A program made the translations under genes and the position numbers. The notes under the pieces were generated by a model. That model ran no database searches, was not told where the DNA came from, and saw nothing but the letters and a program-made list of their open reading frames with translations. A stretch of DNA of 64,000 bases from Sphingobium algorifonticola (GTDB lineage Bacteria; Pseudomonadota; Alphaproteobacteria; Sphingomonadales; Sphingomonadaceae), in the NCBI RefSeq assembly GCF_004005485.1, contig NZ_RZUL01000005.1, positions 124,001 to 188,000 of the forward strand. Direction: 5' to 3'. How positions within the stretch are numbered: the stretch's first letter is position 1; every line of letters begins with the position of its first letter. Positions 1-10,589 of the stretch are shown here, one piece after another.

Positions 1-1
1 G

Positions 2-838
2 CGGGCGTTGGTCGCGCACACGCGCCACGCCGGGTTGGACCAAATGAACGGGGCCGGGCGCGAAACGGTCAATGCGGACGTCATCCAGTTTTTCCGCGAC
101 CATGATCTGGGTTTCCGCATTCGTCGCCTGCGCTTCCTGGCGCGTCGATTGGCCGAAATGCTGGAGAGTGCCTGCGCGGCATCGCCACAGGCACTCACCG
201 CTATGCATGATGCGATCTATGGCGGGCTGGCACTTTATACCGTGCGCGAAAATGCCGAATATTATCCCGACGACTTTATCTCGGTTATCGATGAGGCGCG
301 CGCCGATCCCGCAACTGCCCTGGCGAGGCTGGCGGCGGCACGGGATTTGCGGGCTTGCGATGACATCGCAGAGGCTTTGCTCTCTGATGCTTTGTGGGGA
401 TTGCCCAAAGCGGAGCGTCGGCAGATGCTGCTCGCCTATCTCGGTTTTCCCTTTTACGATATCGCGACGCTGCCTCTACTGCAGGGCGAAGGGCTGGACG
501 AATATGATCCGGTGAAGGTCGACAGGATATCGCCCGAGGATTGTTCCGCCATTCGTCCGGCAGACGCCGCTGCGACGCTGCGCGGCATGGAGTTCAACAA
601 TTTTGGTGCTTTTTTCAGCCGCGCCTATCGTGAAAACGACTATTTATGGGGAAGGCTGCATGGCGCGGAGCGGCTTATCGATATCCTGCTATCGACTTTG
701 CCTGCGGACGCTGCGTTGCCCGCCGAACGCATCGACTATTATCGCAAGGCACTGTTCCATGCGATCCTGGACGAGGAGTCAGAGCGGCTGACGCTGATAA
801 CCGATCTGATCGCGAGCCTTCGCAAGGAAATCGGGTGA
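2..838 (+). CDS. Patatin-related protein, C-terminal part (gene cut by window edge)
   Basis: The reading frame is already open at base 2 and closes with a TGA at 836-838, so only the last 278 residues are visible and the true start lies outside the window. The visible part looks mostly helical, with no signal peptide or membrane segment. It resembles the DUF3376 C-terminal region of the long patatin-related proteins of Alphaproteobacteria, including the stretch FFSRAYRENDYLWGRLHG and a helical end. The patatin Ser-Asp catalytic dyad would lie upstream, so lipid hydrolase activity cannot be judged here. The gene converges on dnaJ with only 17 bases between them and no visible terminator. The family assignment is from memory of the sequence pattern and is moderately secure. 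Confidence 0.7.
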   Translation, partial: RALVAHTRHAGLDQMNGAGRETVNADVIQFFRDHDLGFRIRRLRFLARRLAEMLESACAASPQALTAMHDAIYGGLALYTVRENAEYYPDDFISVIDEARADPATALARLAAARDLRACDDIAEALLSDALWGLPKAERRQMLLAYLGFPFYDIATLPLLQGEGLDEYDPVKVDRISPEDCSAIRPADAAATLRGMEFNNFGAFFSRAYRENDYLWGRLHGAERLIDILLSTLPADAALPAERIDYYRKALFHAILDEESERLTLITDLIASLRKEIG

Positions 839-855
839 CATAACAGCTGCCTCGC

Positions 856-1974
856 TTATCCAAGTAAATCCTTGATTTTGCTAAAAAATCCTGTGGACTG
901 TGGACATTCTTCGCCGGTTTCCGTTTCCCGGAAAGCTTCAAGCAATTCTTTCTGCTTCGCGGTGAGACGGGTCGGTGTCTCGACATCGATCTGCACCACC
1001 ATGTCGCCATGGCCGCGCCCGTTGAGCACGGGCATGCCCGCGCCGCGTTGCCGCAACTGTTTGCCCGACTGGATGCCGGGTGGAATGCGGATGGCATGCG
1101 CAACACGGTCCAATCCGGGCACTTCGATCGTGCCGCCCAGTGCCGCCGTCGTGAAGCTGACCGGTGCACGGCAGAACAGCGTGGTGCCCTCACGCTCGAA
1201 AATGCCGTGTCGCTTGACGTGCAGGAAAATGTAGAGATCGCCCGCGGGTGCGCCGCGTGCACCCGCTTCACCTTCGCCCGTCAGCCGAATACGGGTACCT
1301 TCATCGACCCCGGCGGGAATATCGACAGATAGCGTCTTCTGGCGATCGACCCGCCCTTCGCCGCGACAACTGCCGCACGGGCTTTCGATCACTTTCCCGG
1401 CACCATGACAGGATGGGCAGGTCCGTTCGACGACGAAAAAGCCCTGCTGCGCGCGAACTTGCCCATGACCCCCGCAAGTGCCGCAGGTCTTTGCGCCCGT
1501 GCCCGGCTTTGCACCGGAACCATCGCATGTGTCGCACGGCGCGGAGACCTCGACGGAAATTTCCGTCGCCTTGCCATGATAGGCGTCTTCCAGCGTGATT
1601 TCGAGATCGTAACGCAGGTCCGCGCCACGGCGGCTGGTCTGCCGCCCGCCGCCGCCGAACCCTGCCTGGCCGAAAATGGTTTCGAAGATGTCGCCGAGGT
1701 CGGAAAAGCCGCCTGCACCGCCACGAAATCCGCCACCGCCACCATTCTGGAATGCGGCATGGCCGAACCGATCATAAGCGGCGCGCTTTTGCGGGTCCTT
1801 CAGGACTTCATAGGCTTCGCTGACCGCCTTGAACTTGGCCTCGCTATCGGTGCAGCCGCCGGTCTTGTCCGGATGATATTTCATCGCGAGGCGGCGATAC
1901 GCGCTTTTCAAAGCGGCATCGTCGGCCGTCCGCTCGACTTCCAGCAATTCGTAATAGTCGACTTCGGTGCTCAT
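856..1974 (-). CDS. dnaJ: Chaperone protein DnaJ (Hsp40)
   Basis: Co-chaperone that stimulates the DnaK ATPase and delivers unfolded clients in the cytoplasm. The 372 residues carry all type I DnaJ parts in order: the J domain at residues 5-70 with the catalytic HPD at 34-36, a Gly/Phe-rich linker at about 75-120, four zinc-binding CxxCxGxG repeats ([32 protein letters not shown]), and the C-terminal client-binding beta domains. Length is normal for the family. It lies 140 bases downstream of dnaK on the same strand, with an imperfect hairpin in the gap, so it is probably read from the dnaK heat-shock promoter with some attenuation. The start follows the usual N-terminus just ahead of the J domain. 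Confidence 0.97.
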   Translation of the reverse strand: MSTEVDYYELLEVERTADDAALKSAYRRLAMKYHPDKTGGCTDSEAKFKAVSEAYEVLKDPQKRAAYDRFGHAAFQNGGGGGFRGGAGGFSDLGDIFETIFGQAGFGGGGRQTSRRGADLRYDLEITLEDAYHGKATEISVEVSAPCDTCDGSGAKPGTGAKTCGTCGGHGQVRAQQGFFVVERTCPSCHGAGKVIESPCGSCRGEGRVDRQKTLSVDIPAGVDEGTRIRLTGEGEAGARGAPAGDLYIFLHVKRHGIFEREGTTLFCRAPVSFTTAALGGTIEVPGLDRVAHAIRIPPGIQSGKQLRQRGAGMPVLNGRGHGDMVVQIDVETPTRLTAKQKELLEAFRETETGEECPQSTGFFSKIKDLLG

Positions 1975-2079
1975 AGTGCCCTTCGCCCCTTCAGGAAAGA
2001 GGGGAGGGCGAGGCGATACCCACGTACGTGACGTTCACGCCCATGATAGTACCGCCATCGTCCATCCCCCGCTTCCCCG

Positions 2080-2103
2080 CCCTCTTCCCCAACGGAAAGA
2101 GGG
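2080..2103 (-). promoter_or_regulatory. Intergenic hairpin between dnaK and dnaJ
   Basis: Arms 2080-2089 and 2094-2103 pair over 10 bases with one mismatch around a four-base loop. On the coding strand it lies just after the dnaK stop and about 105 bases before dnaJ. No T tract follows, so it is more likely an mRNA-processing, stability or attenuation element than a full terminator. A second purine/pyrimidine-rich stretch at about 1985-2015 has similar composition. Confidence 0.4.
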
Positions 2104-2114
2104 AGGGATTTTCG

Positions 2115-4019
2115 TTACGCCTTGCTGTCTTCGTCCACTTCGGAAAACTCGGCATCGACGACCCCGTCATCCGCCTTGCTTGCCGTGTCGGCACCGGGAG
2201 ACGCGCCTGCGGCCTGCTCCTTCTCGTAGATCGCCTGGCCCAGCTTCATGGCGACGGTTGCCAGTTCCTGCGCCTTCGTCTTCATAGCTTCGATATCACC
2301 GCTCTCTACCGCAGACTTCGCCGCCGCAATCGCGGTTTCGATCTCAGACTTCAGCGAAGCGTCGATCTTGTCGCCATGCTCCTCGATCTGGCGTTCGGTC
2401 GTGTGGATCAAGCTTTCGGCGTTGTTCTTCGCTTCCGCCGCTTCACGCCGCTTCTTGTCCTCTTCGGCAAACTGCTCCGCATCCTTGACCATCTGGTCGA
2501 TGTCTGCATCCGAAAGGCCGCCCGACGCCTGAATCTTGATCTGCTGTTCCTTGCCGGTGCCCTTGTCCTTGGCCGATACGCTGACAAGGCCGTTGGCATC
2601 GATATCGAACATCACTTCGATCTGCGGCACACCGCGGGGCGCGGGAGGGATGCCGACCAGGTCGAACTGACCCAGCAGCTTGTTGTCGGCCGCCATTTCA
2701 CGTTCGCCTTGGAACACGCGGATCGTCACGGCTTGCTGGTTGTCGTCCGCCGTCGAATAGACCTGGCTCTTCTTCGCGGGAATCGTCGTGTTGCGATCGA
2801 TCATGCGCGTGAACACGCCACCCAGCGTTTCGATGCCGAGCGACAGCGGCGTGACGTCAAGCAACAGCACGTCCTTGACATCACCCTGAAGCACACCGGC
2901 CTGAATGGCCGCGCCCATGGCAACGACTTCGTCCGGATTGACGCCAGTGTGCGGCTCCTTGCCGAAAAACTCCTTCACCGCTTCCCGCACCTTGGGCATG
3001 CGGGTCATGCCGCCGACGAGCACCACTTCGCTGATGTCCGACGCCGACACACCAGCATCGGCCATCGCCTTCTTGCAGGGTTCCATCGTTCGCTTGATCA
3101 GGTCCGCGACCAGCTTTTCAAGATCCGCGCGCGTGATCGTCTTCACCAGATGCTTCGGACCATTCTGGTCAGCGGTGATGAAGGGCAGGTTGACTTCGGT
3201 CGTCTGCGCCGAAGACAGTTCGATCTTCGCCTTTTCGGCCGCTTCCTTGAGCCGCTGGAGCGCGAGCTTGTCCTTGGTGAGGTCGATGCCTTCTTCCTTG
3301 CGGAAGCTCTCGGCGAGATATTCGACGACTTTCGAGTCAAAGTCTTCGCCGCCCAGGAAGGTGTCGCCGTTGGTCGATTTCACTTCGAACACACCGTCGC
3401 CGATTTCGAGGATCGAAATGTCGAAGGTGCCGCCGCCGAGGTCATAGACCGCGATGGTCTTGCCATCCTGCTTGTCGAGACCATAAGCGAGCGCCGCTGC
3501 GGTCGGTTCATTGATGATGCGCAACACTTCAAGGCCGGCAATCTTGCCGGCGTCTTTCGTCGCCTGACGCTGCGCATCGTTGAAATATGCAGGCACGGTG
3601 ATGACCGCCTGCGTCACCGTTTCGCCCAGATAGCTCTCGGCAGTTTCCTTCATCTTCTGAAGCGTGAAGGCAGAAATCTGCGACGGAGAATAATCCTCGC
3701 CACCGGCCTTTACCCAGGCATCGCCATTAGGGCCCTTGGCAATGGCATAGGGGACCAGTTCCATGTCTTTCTTGGTCAGCGGATCGTCGAACCGGCGTCC
3801 GATAAGGCGCTTGACAGCAAAAATCGTGTTTTCCGGGTTGGTAACGGCCTGACGCTTGGCGGGCTGCCCTATCAGTCGCTCACCATCCTTTGTGAAGGCG
3901 ACGATCGACGGCGTGGTGCGCGCGCCTTCCGCATTTTCGATTACCTTCGGCTTGCCGCCGTCCATCACTGCGACGCAGCTGTTGGTGGTCCCCAGATCAA
4001 TCCCGATAACTTTAGCCAT
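2115..4019 (-). CDS. dnaK: Chaperone protein DnaK (Hsp70)
   Basis: ATP-driven Hsp70 chaperone that works with DnaJ and GrpE in the cytoplasm. The 634-residue product begins [15 protein letters not shown], the typical phosphate-1 loop, and contains the other Hsp70 signatures: the DLGGGTFD phosphate-2 segment, the [10 protein letters not shown] adenosine segment, the substrate-binding beta domain, the helical lid and an acidic tail ([12 protein letters not shown]). Length is normal. The start at 4019 is preceded by an AGAGGA ribosome-binding site; an in-frame upstream start adding seven residues is unlikely because it would lie ahead of the conserved N-terminus. Transcription is probably heat-inducible from the RpoH-type promoter at 4106-4133. 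Confidence 0.98.
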   Translation of the reverse strand: MAKVIGIDLGTTNSCVAVMDGGKPKVIENAEGARTTPSIVAFTKDGERLIGQPAKRQAVTNPENTIFAVKRLIGRRFDDPLTKKDMELVPYAIAKGPNGDAWVKAGGEDYSPSQISAFTLQKMKETAESYLGETVTQAVITVPAYFNDAQRQATKDAGKIAGLEVLRIINEPTAAALAYGLDKQDGKTIAVYDLGGGTFDISILEIGDGVFEVKSTNGDTFLGGEDFDSKVVEYLAESFRKEEGIDLTKDKLALQRLKEAAEKAKIELSSAQTTEVNLPFITADQNGPKHLVKTITRADLEKLVADLIKRTMEPCKKAMADAGVSASDISEVVLVGGMTRMPKVREAVKEFFGKEPHTGVNPDEVVAMGAAIQAGVLQGDVKDVLLLDVTPLSLGIETLGGVFTRMIDRNTTIPAKKSQVYSTADDNQQAVTIRVFQGEREMAADNKLLGQFDLVGIPPAPRGVPQIEVMFDIDANGLVSVSAKDKGTGKEQQIKIQASGGLSDADIDQMVKDAEQFAEEDKKRREAAEAKNNAESLIHTTERQIEEHGDKIDASLKSEIETAIAAAKSAVESGDIEAMKTKAQELATVAMKLGQAIYEKEQAAGASPGADTASKADDGVVDAEFSEVDEDSKA

Positions 4020-4105
4020 GTATGTCCTCTTTAACCCCAAGATGTTCAGCGGTTAGCGGCCTTGCCCTGCACATCATGCCAAGGCAAGCACCGTCTCGGA
4101 TTTCG

Positions 4106-4133
4106 ATATAGGGGTGCTTTTGCTTGGCACAAG
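4106..4133 (-). promoter_or_regulatory. RpoH (sigma-32) heat-shock promoter of dnaK
   Basis: Read on the minus strand, CTTG (4130-4133) is followed by exactly 17 bases and then CCTATAT (4106-4112). This matches the alphaproteobacterial heat-shock consensus CTTG-N17-CYTATNT in every defined position. It lies 87 bases upstream of the dnaK start and points into the gene. Confidence 0.85.
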
Positions 4134-4238
4134 AAGCGGCGCGCATTAGGGAGCAACGCATCAGCCCGCCGCCCCGAAACGGTAACCCAAAACGGGACTA
4201 TGTACCAATGGCTTGGCGCTGCGGCGAAGGGAAGGAAA

Positions 4239-4721
4239 ATGCCGATGCCTGTATTCCGCAAGATGCTTGCGCTGATCGTCCTGGTCCTGGTGCCGCAATT
4301 CCTCGCTGCTTGCGCCGATCCGCCGCCGCTGTTCGTCGATCAGGCCTGGATCCGTGTCAGCCCGAACAAGGACACGCCGTCCGCCGGTTACTTCGTGGTG
4401 CATGGCGGGGAAGCCGCCGTGGAATTGCGTGGCGTCATGACCGATCGTGCCCTGCGCGTCGAAATGCATGAGAGCGTCGAGAAAGACGGCAAGATGACGA
4501 TGCAGCCGATCGATTCGGTTGCCGTGGCCGCGAACACGCAGGTCGCGTTCGCACCCGGCGGCAAGCATATCATGCTGTGGGGCGTCAATCCCGAAGCGAT
4601 CGCGCAGGGAAAGGTGCCGCTGACATTCCTGTTTTCCAACGGCGATCGCATCATCGTGGATGCCGTCGTTCAAAAGGCTGGTGCTGCCGGTTCCACAAGC
4701 GCGGAACACAGCGGCCATTAA
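4239..4721 (+). CDS. Periplasmic copper chaperone of the PCuAC family, lipoprotein
   Basis: Periplasmic Cu(I) chaperone thought to supply the CuA site of cytochrome oxidase. The 160-residue product carries the complete family motif: Met-His followed by exactly 10 residues, Met, 21 residues, then His-X-Met (MHESVEKDGKM to KHIM), all ligands present. The N-terminus is a signal sequence ending in the lipobox LAAC with Cys25, so the protein is probably a membrane-anchored lipoprotein, a variation on the usually soluble family. A GGAAGGA ribosome-binding site at 4230-4236 decides the ATG at 4239; a second ATG follows two codons later. It is divergent from dnaK and convergent with purU, with three bases between the coding regions. 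Confidence 0.92.
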   Translation: MPMPVFRKMLALIVLVLVPQFLAACADPPPLFVDQAWIRVSPNKDTPSAGYFVVHGGEAAVELRGVMTDRALRVEMHESVEKDGKMTMQPIDSVAVAANTQVAFAPGGKHIMLWGVNPEAIAQGKVPLTFLFSNGDRIIVDAVVQKAGAAGSTSAEHSGH

Positions 4722-4724
4722 GCA

Positions 4725-5594
4725 TCAGGCTTTGAACACCACCGTCCTGCTGTCGTTCAGGAAGACACGTCCCTGAAGATGATGTTGCACGGCGGTCGCC
4801 AGGACGCGCCGCTCGATATCCCGGCCTTTCCGGACAAGATCTTCGGCCGTGTCGGCATGGCTGATCGCCTCTACATCCTGATGGATGATCGGTCCTTCAT
4901 CCAGGTCTGCGGTCACATAATGTGCGGTCGCGCCGATCATCTTCACGCCACGCGCATGTGCCTGATGATAGGGCTTCGCGCCTTTGAACCCGGGCAGGAA
5001 GCTGTGGTGGATGTTGATGCAGCGGCCTGACAGAAAGGCGGCAAGATCGTCGCTCAATATCTGCATATAGCGCGCCAGTACGACAAGATCGGCACCGGTC
5101 CCGGATACCAGAGCCTTGATCTGCGCCTCCTGCTGCATCTTGCTGTCCGGCGTGACGGGGAGATAGTGAAACGGAATGTCCCCGATCAGCGGCGTGGCCA
5201 GAGCAGTCTCCGGGTGATTGCCGACGATGCCCACCACATCCATGGCCAACTCACCGATCCTCCACCGGTACAGCAGGTCGCCGAGACAATGGTCGAACTT
5301 GCTGACCATCAGCAGAACCTTCTGGCGACTGCTGCGGCGACGGATATTCCATTGCATCGCGCGTGGTGCGGCAATGGCGGGGAATGCCGCGCGCATCGCG
5401 TCTACATTACCACTTGCGACCTCATATTCCACACGCATGAAGAAACGCCGGTTCAGCATATCGTTGAACTGCTGCGCGTCCGTGATGTTGCCCCCGTGGC
5501 GGGCAAGGAAACCCGCGACATCGGCGACCAGGCCGGGCCGGTCCTCGCATTGCAGGGTGAGCGTGCAGATTTCGATCGAGGGATGTGCGTTCAC
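4725..5594 (-). CDS. purU: Formyltetrahydrofolate deformylase
   Basis: Hydrolyses 10-formyltetrahydrofolate to formate and tetrahydrofolate, balancing one-carbon pools and feeding formate to purine synthesis. The 289-residue protein has an N-terminal ACT domain at about 7-85 ([20 protein letters not shown]) and a formyltransferase-fold hydrolase domain with the conserved [16 protein letters not shown] segment and [13 protein letters not shown]. Length matches the family. I chose the GTG at 5594 because a GGAGG ribosome-binding site lies five bases before it; an in-frame upstream start would add 11 residues ahead of the ACT domain without such a site. The gene stands alone between the copper chaperone and uvrA. 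Confidence 0.94.
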   Translation of the reverse strand: MNAHPSIEICTLTLQCEDRPGLVADVAGFLARHGGNITDAQQFNDMLNRRFFMRVEYEVASGNVDAMRAAFPAIAAPRAMQWNIRRRSSRQKVLLMVSKFDHCLGDLLYRWRIGELAMDVVGIVGNHPETALATPLIGDIPFHYLPVTPDSKMQQEAQIKALVSGTGADLVVLARYMQILSDDLAAFLSGRCINIHHSFLPGFKGAKPYHQAHARGVKMIGATAHYVTADLDEGPIIHQDVEAISHADTAEDLVRKGRDIERRVLATAVQHHLQGRVFLNDSRTVVFKA

Positions 5595-5754
5595 AGGGGC
5601 CTCCGGGGGGACGGCGCTCCCTATCAATGCGCTGCCTCCCCGTCATCCGCCAATTTGCGCAGCCTTGCTTCGCTCGGCCGTGCAAAGGTTTGGCACAAGC
5701 CTCTACTGGCAGGGCGAGGCAGCGATCGGTCAGCAGATTGTAAAGGCGCAGATA

Positions 5755-8682
5755 TCAGCGGCTGCCGACGGCTGCCTTCGCATCCTCCGCCATGCCCAAC
5801 ATGGGCCGCAGATAATGGCCGGTGAAGCTGCGGGGATTGCGGGCGACTGTCTCCGGCGTTCCCTCCGCCACGACTTCACCGCCTTTCACGCCACCTTCCG
5901 GTCCCATGTCGATGATCCAGTCGGCAGTCTTAATGACATCCAGATTATGTTCGATCACCACCACGCTGTTGCCCTGATCGACCAGCGCATGCAGCACTTC
6001 GAGCAGCTTGCGGACATCCTCGAAATGCAGGCCGGTGGTCGGCTCGTCGAGAATGTAGAGCGTATTGCCGGTGGCGCGGCGCGAAAGCTCCTTGGCGAGC
6101 TTGACGCGTTGCGCTTCGCCGCCTGACAAGGTCGTCGCCTGCTGCCCGACCTTGACATAACCCAGGCCGACTTCCGCCAGCATTGCCATCTTGTCCCGGA
6201 TGGGCGGCACCGCCTTGAAAAACTCGACGGCATCCTCAACCGTCATGTCCAGCACATCGGCGATCGACTTGCCTTTGAACTTCACTTCCAGCGTTTCACG
6301 GTTGTAACGCGCGCCATGGCATACATCGCATGTGACATAGACGTCGGGCAGAAAGTGCATCTCGATCTTGATAAGACCGTCGCCTTGGCATGCCTCGCAG
6401 CGCCCGCCCTTGACGTTGAAGCTGAAACGGCCGGGCTTGTATCCGCGGGCTTGCGCCTCGGGAAGGCCGGCGAACCAGTCGCGAATGTTGGTGAAGCTGC
6501 CGGTATAGGTCGCGGGATTGGAGCGCGGGGTACGTCCGATTGGCGACTGGTCGATATCAATCACCTTGTCGCAATATTCGAGACCCGTCACCTTGTCATG
6601 CGCACCTGCAACGATACGCGCGCCGTTTAGCGCACGGGCCGACGCCGCATAAAGCGTGTCGATCGTGAAGCTGGACTTGCCCGACCCGGAGACGCCAGTG
6701 ATGCAGGTGACGGTGCCGAGCGGGATCGACGCCGTGACGCCGCGCAAGTTGTTGGCGCGGGCATTATGGACGGTCAGTTTTTTACCCGATCCCTTCCGAC
6801 GCTTCGTCGGCACCTCGATCCTGCGCGTCCCGTTCAGATAGTCGGCAGTCAGACTGTCGCTGCTGGTCAGTATCTCCTCCAGCGTGCCGCGCGCCACCAC
6901 CGTACCGCCATGAACACCGGCACCCGGCCCCATATCGACGATATAATCAGCCGTGCGGATGGCGTCCTCGTCATGCTCGACGACGATCACGGTGTTGCCA
7001 AGGTCGCGCAGCCGCTTCAGCGTGATGAGCAGCCGGTCGTTATCCCGCTGATGCAGCCCGATCGAAGGTTCGTCGAGAACGTAGAGCACACCGGACAGAC
7101 CCGATCCGATTTGCGAGGCAAGCCGGATGCGCTGGCTTTCCCCGCCGGACAAAGTGCCCGACGTGCGATCGAGATTGAGATAATCAAGGCCGACATTGTT
7201 GAGGAAACCGAGGCGTTCGACGATTTCCTTGAGGATCGCCTTCGCGATCTGGTTCTGCTGGTCGTTCAGATGCGTAGGCAGGTCTGTGAAAAAGGCCAAA
7301 GCATCCACCACGCTGCGGCGGGTCGAAATGGAAATATCCTCACCGGCGATCTTGACCGCCAGCGCCTCGGGCTTCAGGCGCGCGCCACCGCATGTTTCGC
7401 AGGGCTGCGCGGTCTGATATTTCGAAAGCTCCTCACGCATCCAGGCGCTTTCCGTCTGAAGCATGCGGCGATTGAGGTTGCCGATGACGCCCTCGAACGC
7501 CTTTTTGACTTCGTAGGACTTCTTGCCATCCTGAAAGCGCAAGGTCACGGCCTTGCCGCCTGTACCATGCAGGATGATGAGCTGCACTTCGCCGGGCAGG
7601 TCGCGCCACGGCGTATCGAGTGAAAAACCGAACTCGCGCGCGAGCGACCCGAGCACCTGCATGTAATAGGGGCTGGGCGGGTTGGATTTCGCCCAGGGGA
7701 CGATCGCGCCTTTCTTAAGGCTGAGGTCTTCGTTCGGTACGACCAACTGGCTGTCGAACAGCAGCTTTTCGCCCAGGCCGTCGCATGCGGGGCAGGCACC
7801 TTGCGGCGCATTGAACGAAAACAGCCGAGGTTCGATTTCCGCGATCGTGAAGCCGCTGACCGGACAGGCGAACTTTTCAGAAAAGACGATGCGATTGGCG
7901 GGTATGCCGGTGTTCTTCATCTTCCCCGAGGCCGGGGTGTCATCGTCGCGACCCGGGACATTGCCGTCCGCCAGATCGACATAGGCAAGGCCTTCCGCCA
8001 GTTTCAGCGCCGTTTCGAAACTTTCGGCGAGGCGCGTCTGGATGTCGTGGCGCACGGCGATGCGATCGACGACCACTTCGATGTCATGTTTGAGCTTCTT
8101 GTCGAGCGTTGGTGCGTCGTCGATTTCGAACATTTCACCGTCGATACGGACGCGCGTGAACCCGGCTTTCTGCCATTCCGCCAGTTCCTTGCGATATTCG
8201 CCCTTGCGCCCGCGAACGGCCGGAGCCAGCAGGAAGAAGCGTGTCCCTTCGGGCAGTTGCATGACCCGGTCAACCATCTGGCTGACGGTCTGTGCGCTGA
8301 TCGGCAGGCCGGTTGCAGGCGAATAGGGCACTCCGACCCGTGCCCACAGCAGGCGCATATAGTCATAGATTTCCGTAACCGTCGCAACGGTCGATCGCGG
8401 ATTGCGGCTGGTCGTCTTCTGCTCGATGCTGATCGCGGGCGACAGACCATCGATATGCTCGACATCGGGCTTCTGCATCATTTCGAGGAATTGCCGCGCA
8501 TAGGCGGACAGAGATTCGACGTACCGGCGCTGCCCCTCTGCATAAATGGTATCGAATGCCAGGCTGGATTTGCCGGAACCGGAAAGGCCTGTGATGACGA
8601 TCAAACTGTCCCGCGGGAGATCGACGTCCACGCCCTTGAGGTTATGTTCGCGCGCTCCACGCACGGCAATATGAGTCAGCAT
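5755..8682 (-). CDS. uvrA: Excinuclease ABC subunit A
   Basis: DNA-damage recognition ATPase of UvrABC nucleotide excision repair. The 975 residues contain two ABC ATPase modules, with Walker A motifs GLSGSGKSS near the N-terminus and GVSGSGKSS in the second half, ABC signatures LSGGESQR and LSGGEAQR, and zinc-module cysteines ([34 protein letters not shown]). Length is normal. The ATG at 8682 gives the usual [16 protein letters not shown] start. An in-frame TTG 12 codons upstream would place the SOS box inside the coding region, so it was not used. A LexA-type operator lies 11 bases before the start, so expression is probably DNA-damage inducible. Confidence 0.98.
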   Translation of the reverse strand: MLTHIAVRGAREHNLKGVDVDLPRDSLIVITGLSGSGKSSLAFDTIYAEGQRRYVESLSAYARQFLEMMQKPDVEHIDGLSPAISIEQKTTSRNPRSTVATVTEIYDYMRLLWARVGVPYSPATGLPISAQTVSQMVDRVMQLPEGTRFFLLAPAVRGRKGEYRKELAEWQKAGFTRVRIDGEMFEIDDAPTLDKKLKHDIEVVVDRIAVRHDIQTRLAESFETALKLAEGLAYVDLADGNVPGRDDDTPASGKMKNTGIPANRIVFSEKFACPVSGFTIAEIEPRLFSFNAPQGACPACDGLGEKLLFDSQLVVPNEDLSLKKGAIVPWAKSNPPSPYYMQVLGSLAREFGFSLDTPWRDLPGEVQLIILHGTGGKAVTLRFQDGKKSYEVKKAFEGVIGNLNRRMLQTESAWMREELSKYQTAQPCETCGGARLKPEALAVKIAGEDISISTRRSVVDALAFFTDLPTHLNDQQNQIAKAILKEIVERLGFLNNVGLDYLNLDRTSGTLSGGESQRIRLASQIGSGLSGVLYVLDEPSIGLHQRDNDRLLITLKRLRDLGNTVIVVEHDEDAIRTADYIVDMGPGAGVHGGTVVARGTLEEILTSSDSLTADYLNGTRRIEVPTKRRKGSGKKLTVHNARANNLRGVTASIPLGTVTCITGVSGSGKSSFTIDTLYAASARALNGARIVAGAHDKVTGLEYCDKVIDIDQSPIGRTPRSNPATYTGSFTNIRDWFAGLPEAQARGYKPGRFSFNVKGGRCEACQGDGLIKIEMHFLPDVYVTCDVCHGARYNRETLEVKFKGKSIADVLDMTVEDAVEFFKAVPPIRDKMAMLAEVGLGYVKVGQQATTLSGGEAQRVKLAKELSRRATGNTLYILDEPTTGLHFEDVRKLLEVLHALVDQGNSVVVIEHNLDVIKTADWIIDMGPEGGVKGGEVVAEGTPETVARNPRSFTGHYLRPMLGMAEDAKAAVGSR

Positions 8683-8692
8683 GGGTGGCGTT

Positions 8693-8707
8693 GTTCCATA
8701 TTTGTTC
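8693..8707 (-). promoter_or_regulatory. LexA (SOS) operator upstream of uvrA
   Basis: The plus strand reads GTTC (8693-8696), seven bases, GTTC (8704-8707), an exact match to the direct-repeat SOS box GTTC-N7-GTTC of Alphaproteobacteria. It ends 11 bases before the uvrA start codon, where bound LexA would block transcription. Confidence 0.85.
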
Positions 8708-8812
8708 GGGTGACGCAAGCAGCCTCGCGTCAGTCAGATGGGTATCGGCTGACCAGTCTGCAACGCATGATGATGCCGACCGTCTGTGCCACAGACCGAC
8801 GCGGCAGCGGCC

Positions 8813-10408
8813 CTAGTTGACGTTGCGCAGGGCGGACAGAATGGCGGTTACCAGATCGCGATGCGAAAATGGCTTGCGCAGCATCGTGACTGCACCATCC
8901 ATCGCCGCATCGAGCGCGTCGGTATCGGCATAGCCGCTGGCGAAAATGATGGGCAGGCGTGGCCGCTTCTTGGCGATGGCCTGCGCAACGGCGGCGCCAT
9001 TCATGTCCGGCATGGCGAAATCGAGAAGTACGATATCGTAATCCTCCGCTTCGGCCATGGCTATGCCCGTGGTACCGCGAGCGGCTTCCTGGACTGCTGC
9101 CCCCATCGCTTCCAGCGCCTCGACGACTGTTTCTCGTACGGCTGTGTCATCATCGATCACCAGGATGCGGATGGCGTCCAGCCGTTCGGGGCTCGACGCT
9201 ACCGCATTGGGTGCGGTGGTTTCGGTTGCTTGCGCAACCCTACGGAGGCGCAGCGTAACGCGCGTGCCATTGCCTTCCTGCGAATCGATCAGCAGCGTGC
9301 CGCCCGATTGGCGGGCGATGCCAAACACCATCGACAGGCCAAGCCCGGTGCCCTTGCCGACCGGCTTGGTCGTGAAGAACGGTTCGAACGCGCGCTCCAG
9401 CACATCGGCAGGCATGCCGATTCCGGTGTCGGCGACGACGATGTCGACATATTCGCCCGCAGGCAAGTCGTCCTCATCCTGCGGCTGATGATAAGGCGCG
9501 GCGGTGATCGAAAGCTGACCGCCTTGCGGCATTGCGTCGCGACTATTGATGGCAAGATTGAGCAACGCCAGTTCCAGTTGCGTCCGGTCTGCCATTACCG
9601 CCAGGCCCTCATCCGTACCTTCCAGCGAGTAGCGGATCTGCGGACCCAGGGTGCGCTGGAGAAGATCGCTCATGCCGGTGATGATGAGTCCAACCCGGAC
9701 CGGCTTGAGTTCCAGGCGCTGAATGCGGGAGAAGGCAAGCAACTGGCTGGTCAGCGTCCGTCCGCGATCGAGTGCAGCAGTGGCATTGCTGGCAAGCCGC
9801 GCAATCTTGTCATGTCCACTCCCATGCAAGGCGATCAGTTCGATATTGCCGGCCACCGCCTGAAGCAGATTGTTGAAATCATGGGCGATGCCGCCGGTCA
9901 GTTGCCCGACAGCCTCGATCTTGCGGGATTGCAGCAGGGCAGCCTCGGCCTTGCGCCGTTCCTCTTCCTCGATGCGCAGTGCCGAAAGCGCCGCGTCGCG
10001 TTCTGCAATACGTGAGGCAAGGGCGTCGTTGGCCGTGCGCAACTGCGCCGTGGAGGGCAGCGCGAGTGCCTTGGGGATAAGTGGCCAGAGCACGATAGCC
10101 GTCAGCACCGACGCGATGGCAGTGACCACCTTGATCAGCGCCTCTATCCCGTAATCGCCGTTCCACAAGGTCCATATCGCCATGATATGCGTCGTGCCGC
10201 ATGCCATGATGAAGATCGCGAAAAGCCAGAAAATGCCGCCGAACTGGATATCCCGCCGCGCGCGTATGAAGCGGATGAGGGCAATGGGAATGGAAAAATA
10301 GGCGAGAGCGATCAGCGCGTCGGACACCACATGCGTCCAGACCAGCTCCGGCCGCCACAGCAGACAGTAACCATGCGGCATATAGTCGTCGAGGAAGCTG
10401 CTGAACAT
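8813..10408 (-). CDS. Hybrid histidine kinase with ethylene-receptor-like membrane sensor
   Basis: Membrane sensor kinase of 531 residues. Residues 20-115 form three hydrophobic segments that resemble the ethylene-binding domain of plant ETR1 and Synechocystis Etr1: Asp30, the ALAYFSIP stretch at 34-41, and the CGTTH motif with Cys70 and His74, the residues that hold Cu(I) in ETR1. A short coiled linker (about 120-160, with an EEEERRKAEAAL stretch) leads to a HisKA domain with His176 in GGIAHDFNN, a HATPase domain (NLAINSRDAM, DTGIGM, GTGLGLSMV), and a C-terminal receiver domain with phospho-acceptor Asp463 (VLLDFAMPD) and Lys512. There is no attached output domain and no response regulator next door, so the downstream partner is unknown. 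Ethylene or copper sensing is inferred from residues only. Confidence 0.9.
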   Translation of the reverse strand: MFSSFLDDYMPHGYCLLWRPELVWTHVVSDALIALAYFSIPIALIRFIRARRDIQFGGIFWLFAIFIMACGTTHIMAIWTLWNGDYGIEALIKVVTAIASVLTAIVLWPLIPKALALPSTAQLRTANDALASRIAERDAALSALRIEEEERRKAEAALLQSRKIEAVGQLTGGIAHDFNNLLQAVAGNIELIALHGSGHDKIARLASNATAALDRGRTLTSQLLAFSRIQRLELKPVRVGLIITGMSDLLQRTLGPQIRYSLEGTDEGLAVMADRTQLELALLNLAINSRDAMPQGGQLSITAAPYHQPQDEDDLPAGEYVDIVVADTGIGMPADVLERAFEPFFTTKPVGKGTGLGLSMVFGIARQSGGTLLIDSQEGNGTRVTLRLRRVAQATETTAPNAVASSPERLDAIRILVIDDDTAVRETVVEALEAMGAAVQEAARGTTGIAMAEAEDYDIVLLDFAMPDMNGAAVAQAIAKKRPRLPIIFASGYADTDALDAAMDGAVTMLRKPFSHRDLVTAILSALRNVN

Positions 10409-10589
10409 GATGCCGTGTCCCCGTTCTGGCCGCTATCGCCTGCGCGGCTCGTTGTAGCCCATTGGCATACATTGATTTTTCCCGCGTTCAAAGACACATG
10501 GCCAAATATCGACACGCAAACGCTGGACGAGCGTATGAATTGGCGGGAGAATGCCGTGCGCGAGCGCATAGGCGGGCGGAGGAGGAAGC

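Noticed and set aside
2028..4034. Long plus-strand open frame (about 668 codons) opposite dnaK
   Set aside because: It is the complement of dnaK; high GC makes antisense frames long, and the translation is low-complexity His/Arg/Leu-rich sequence with no family pattern.
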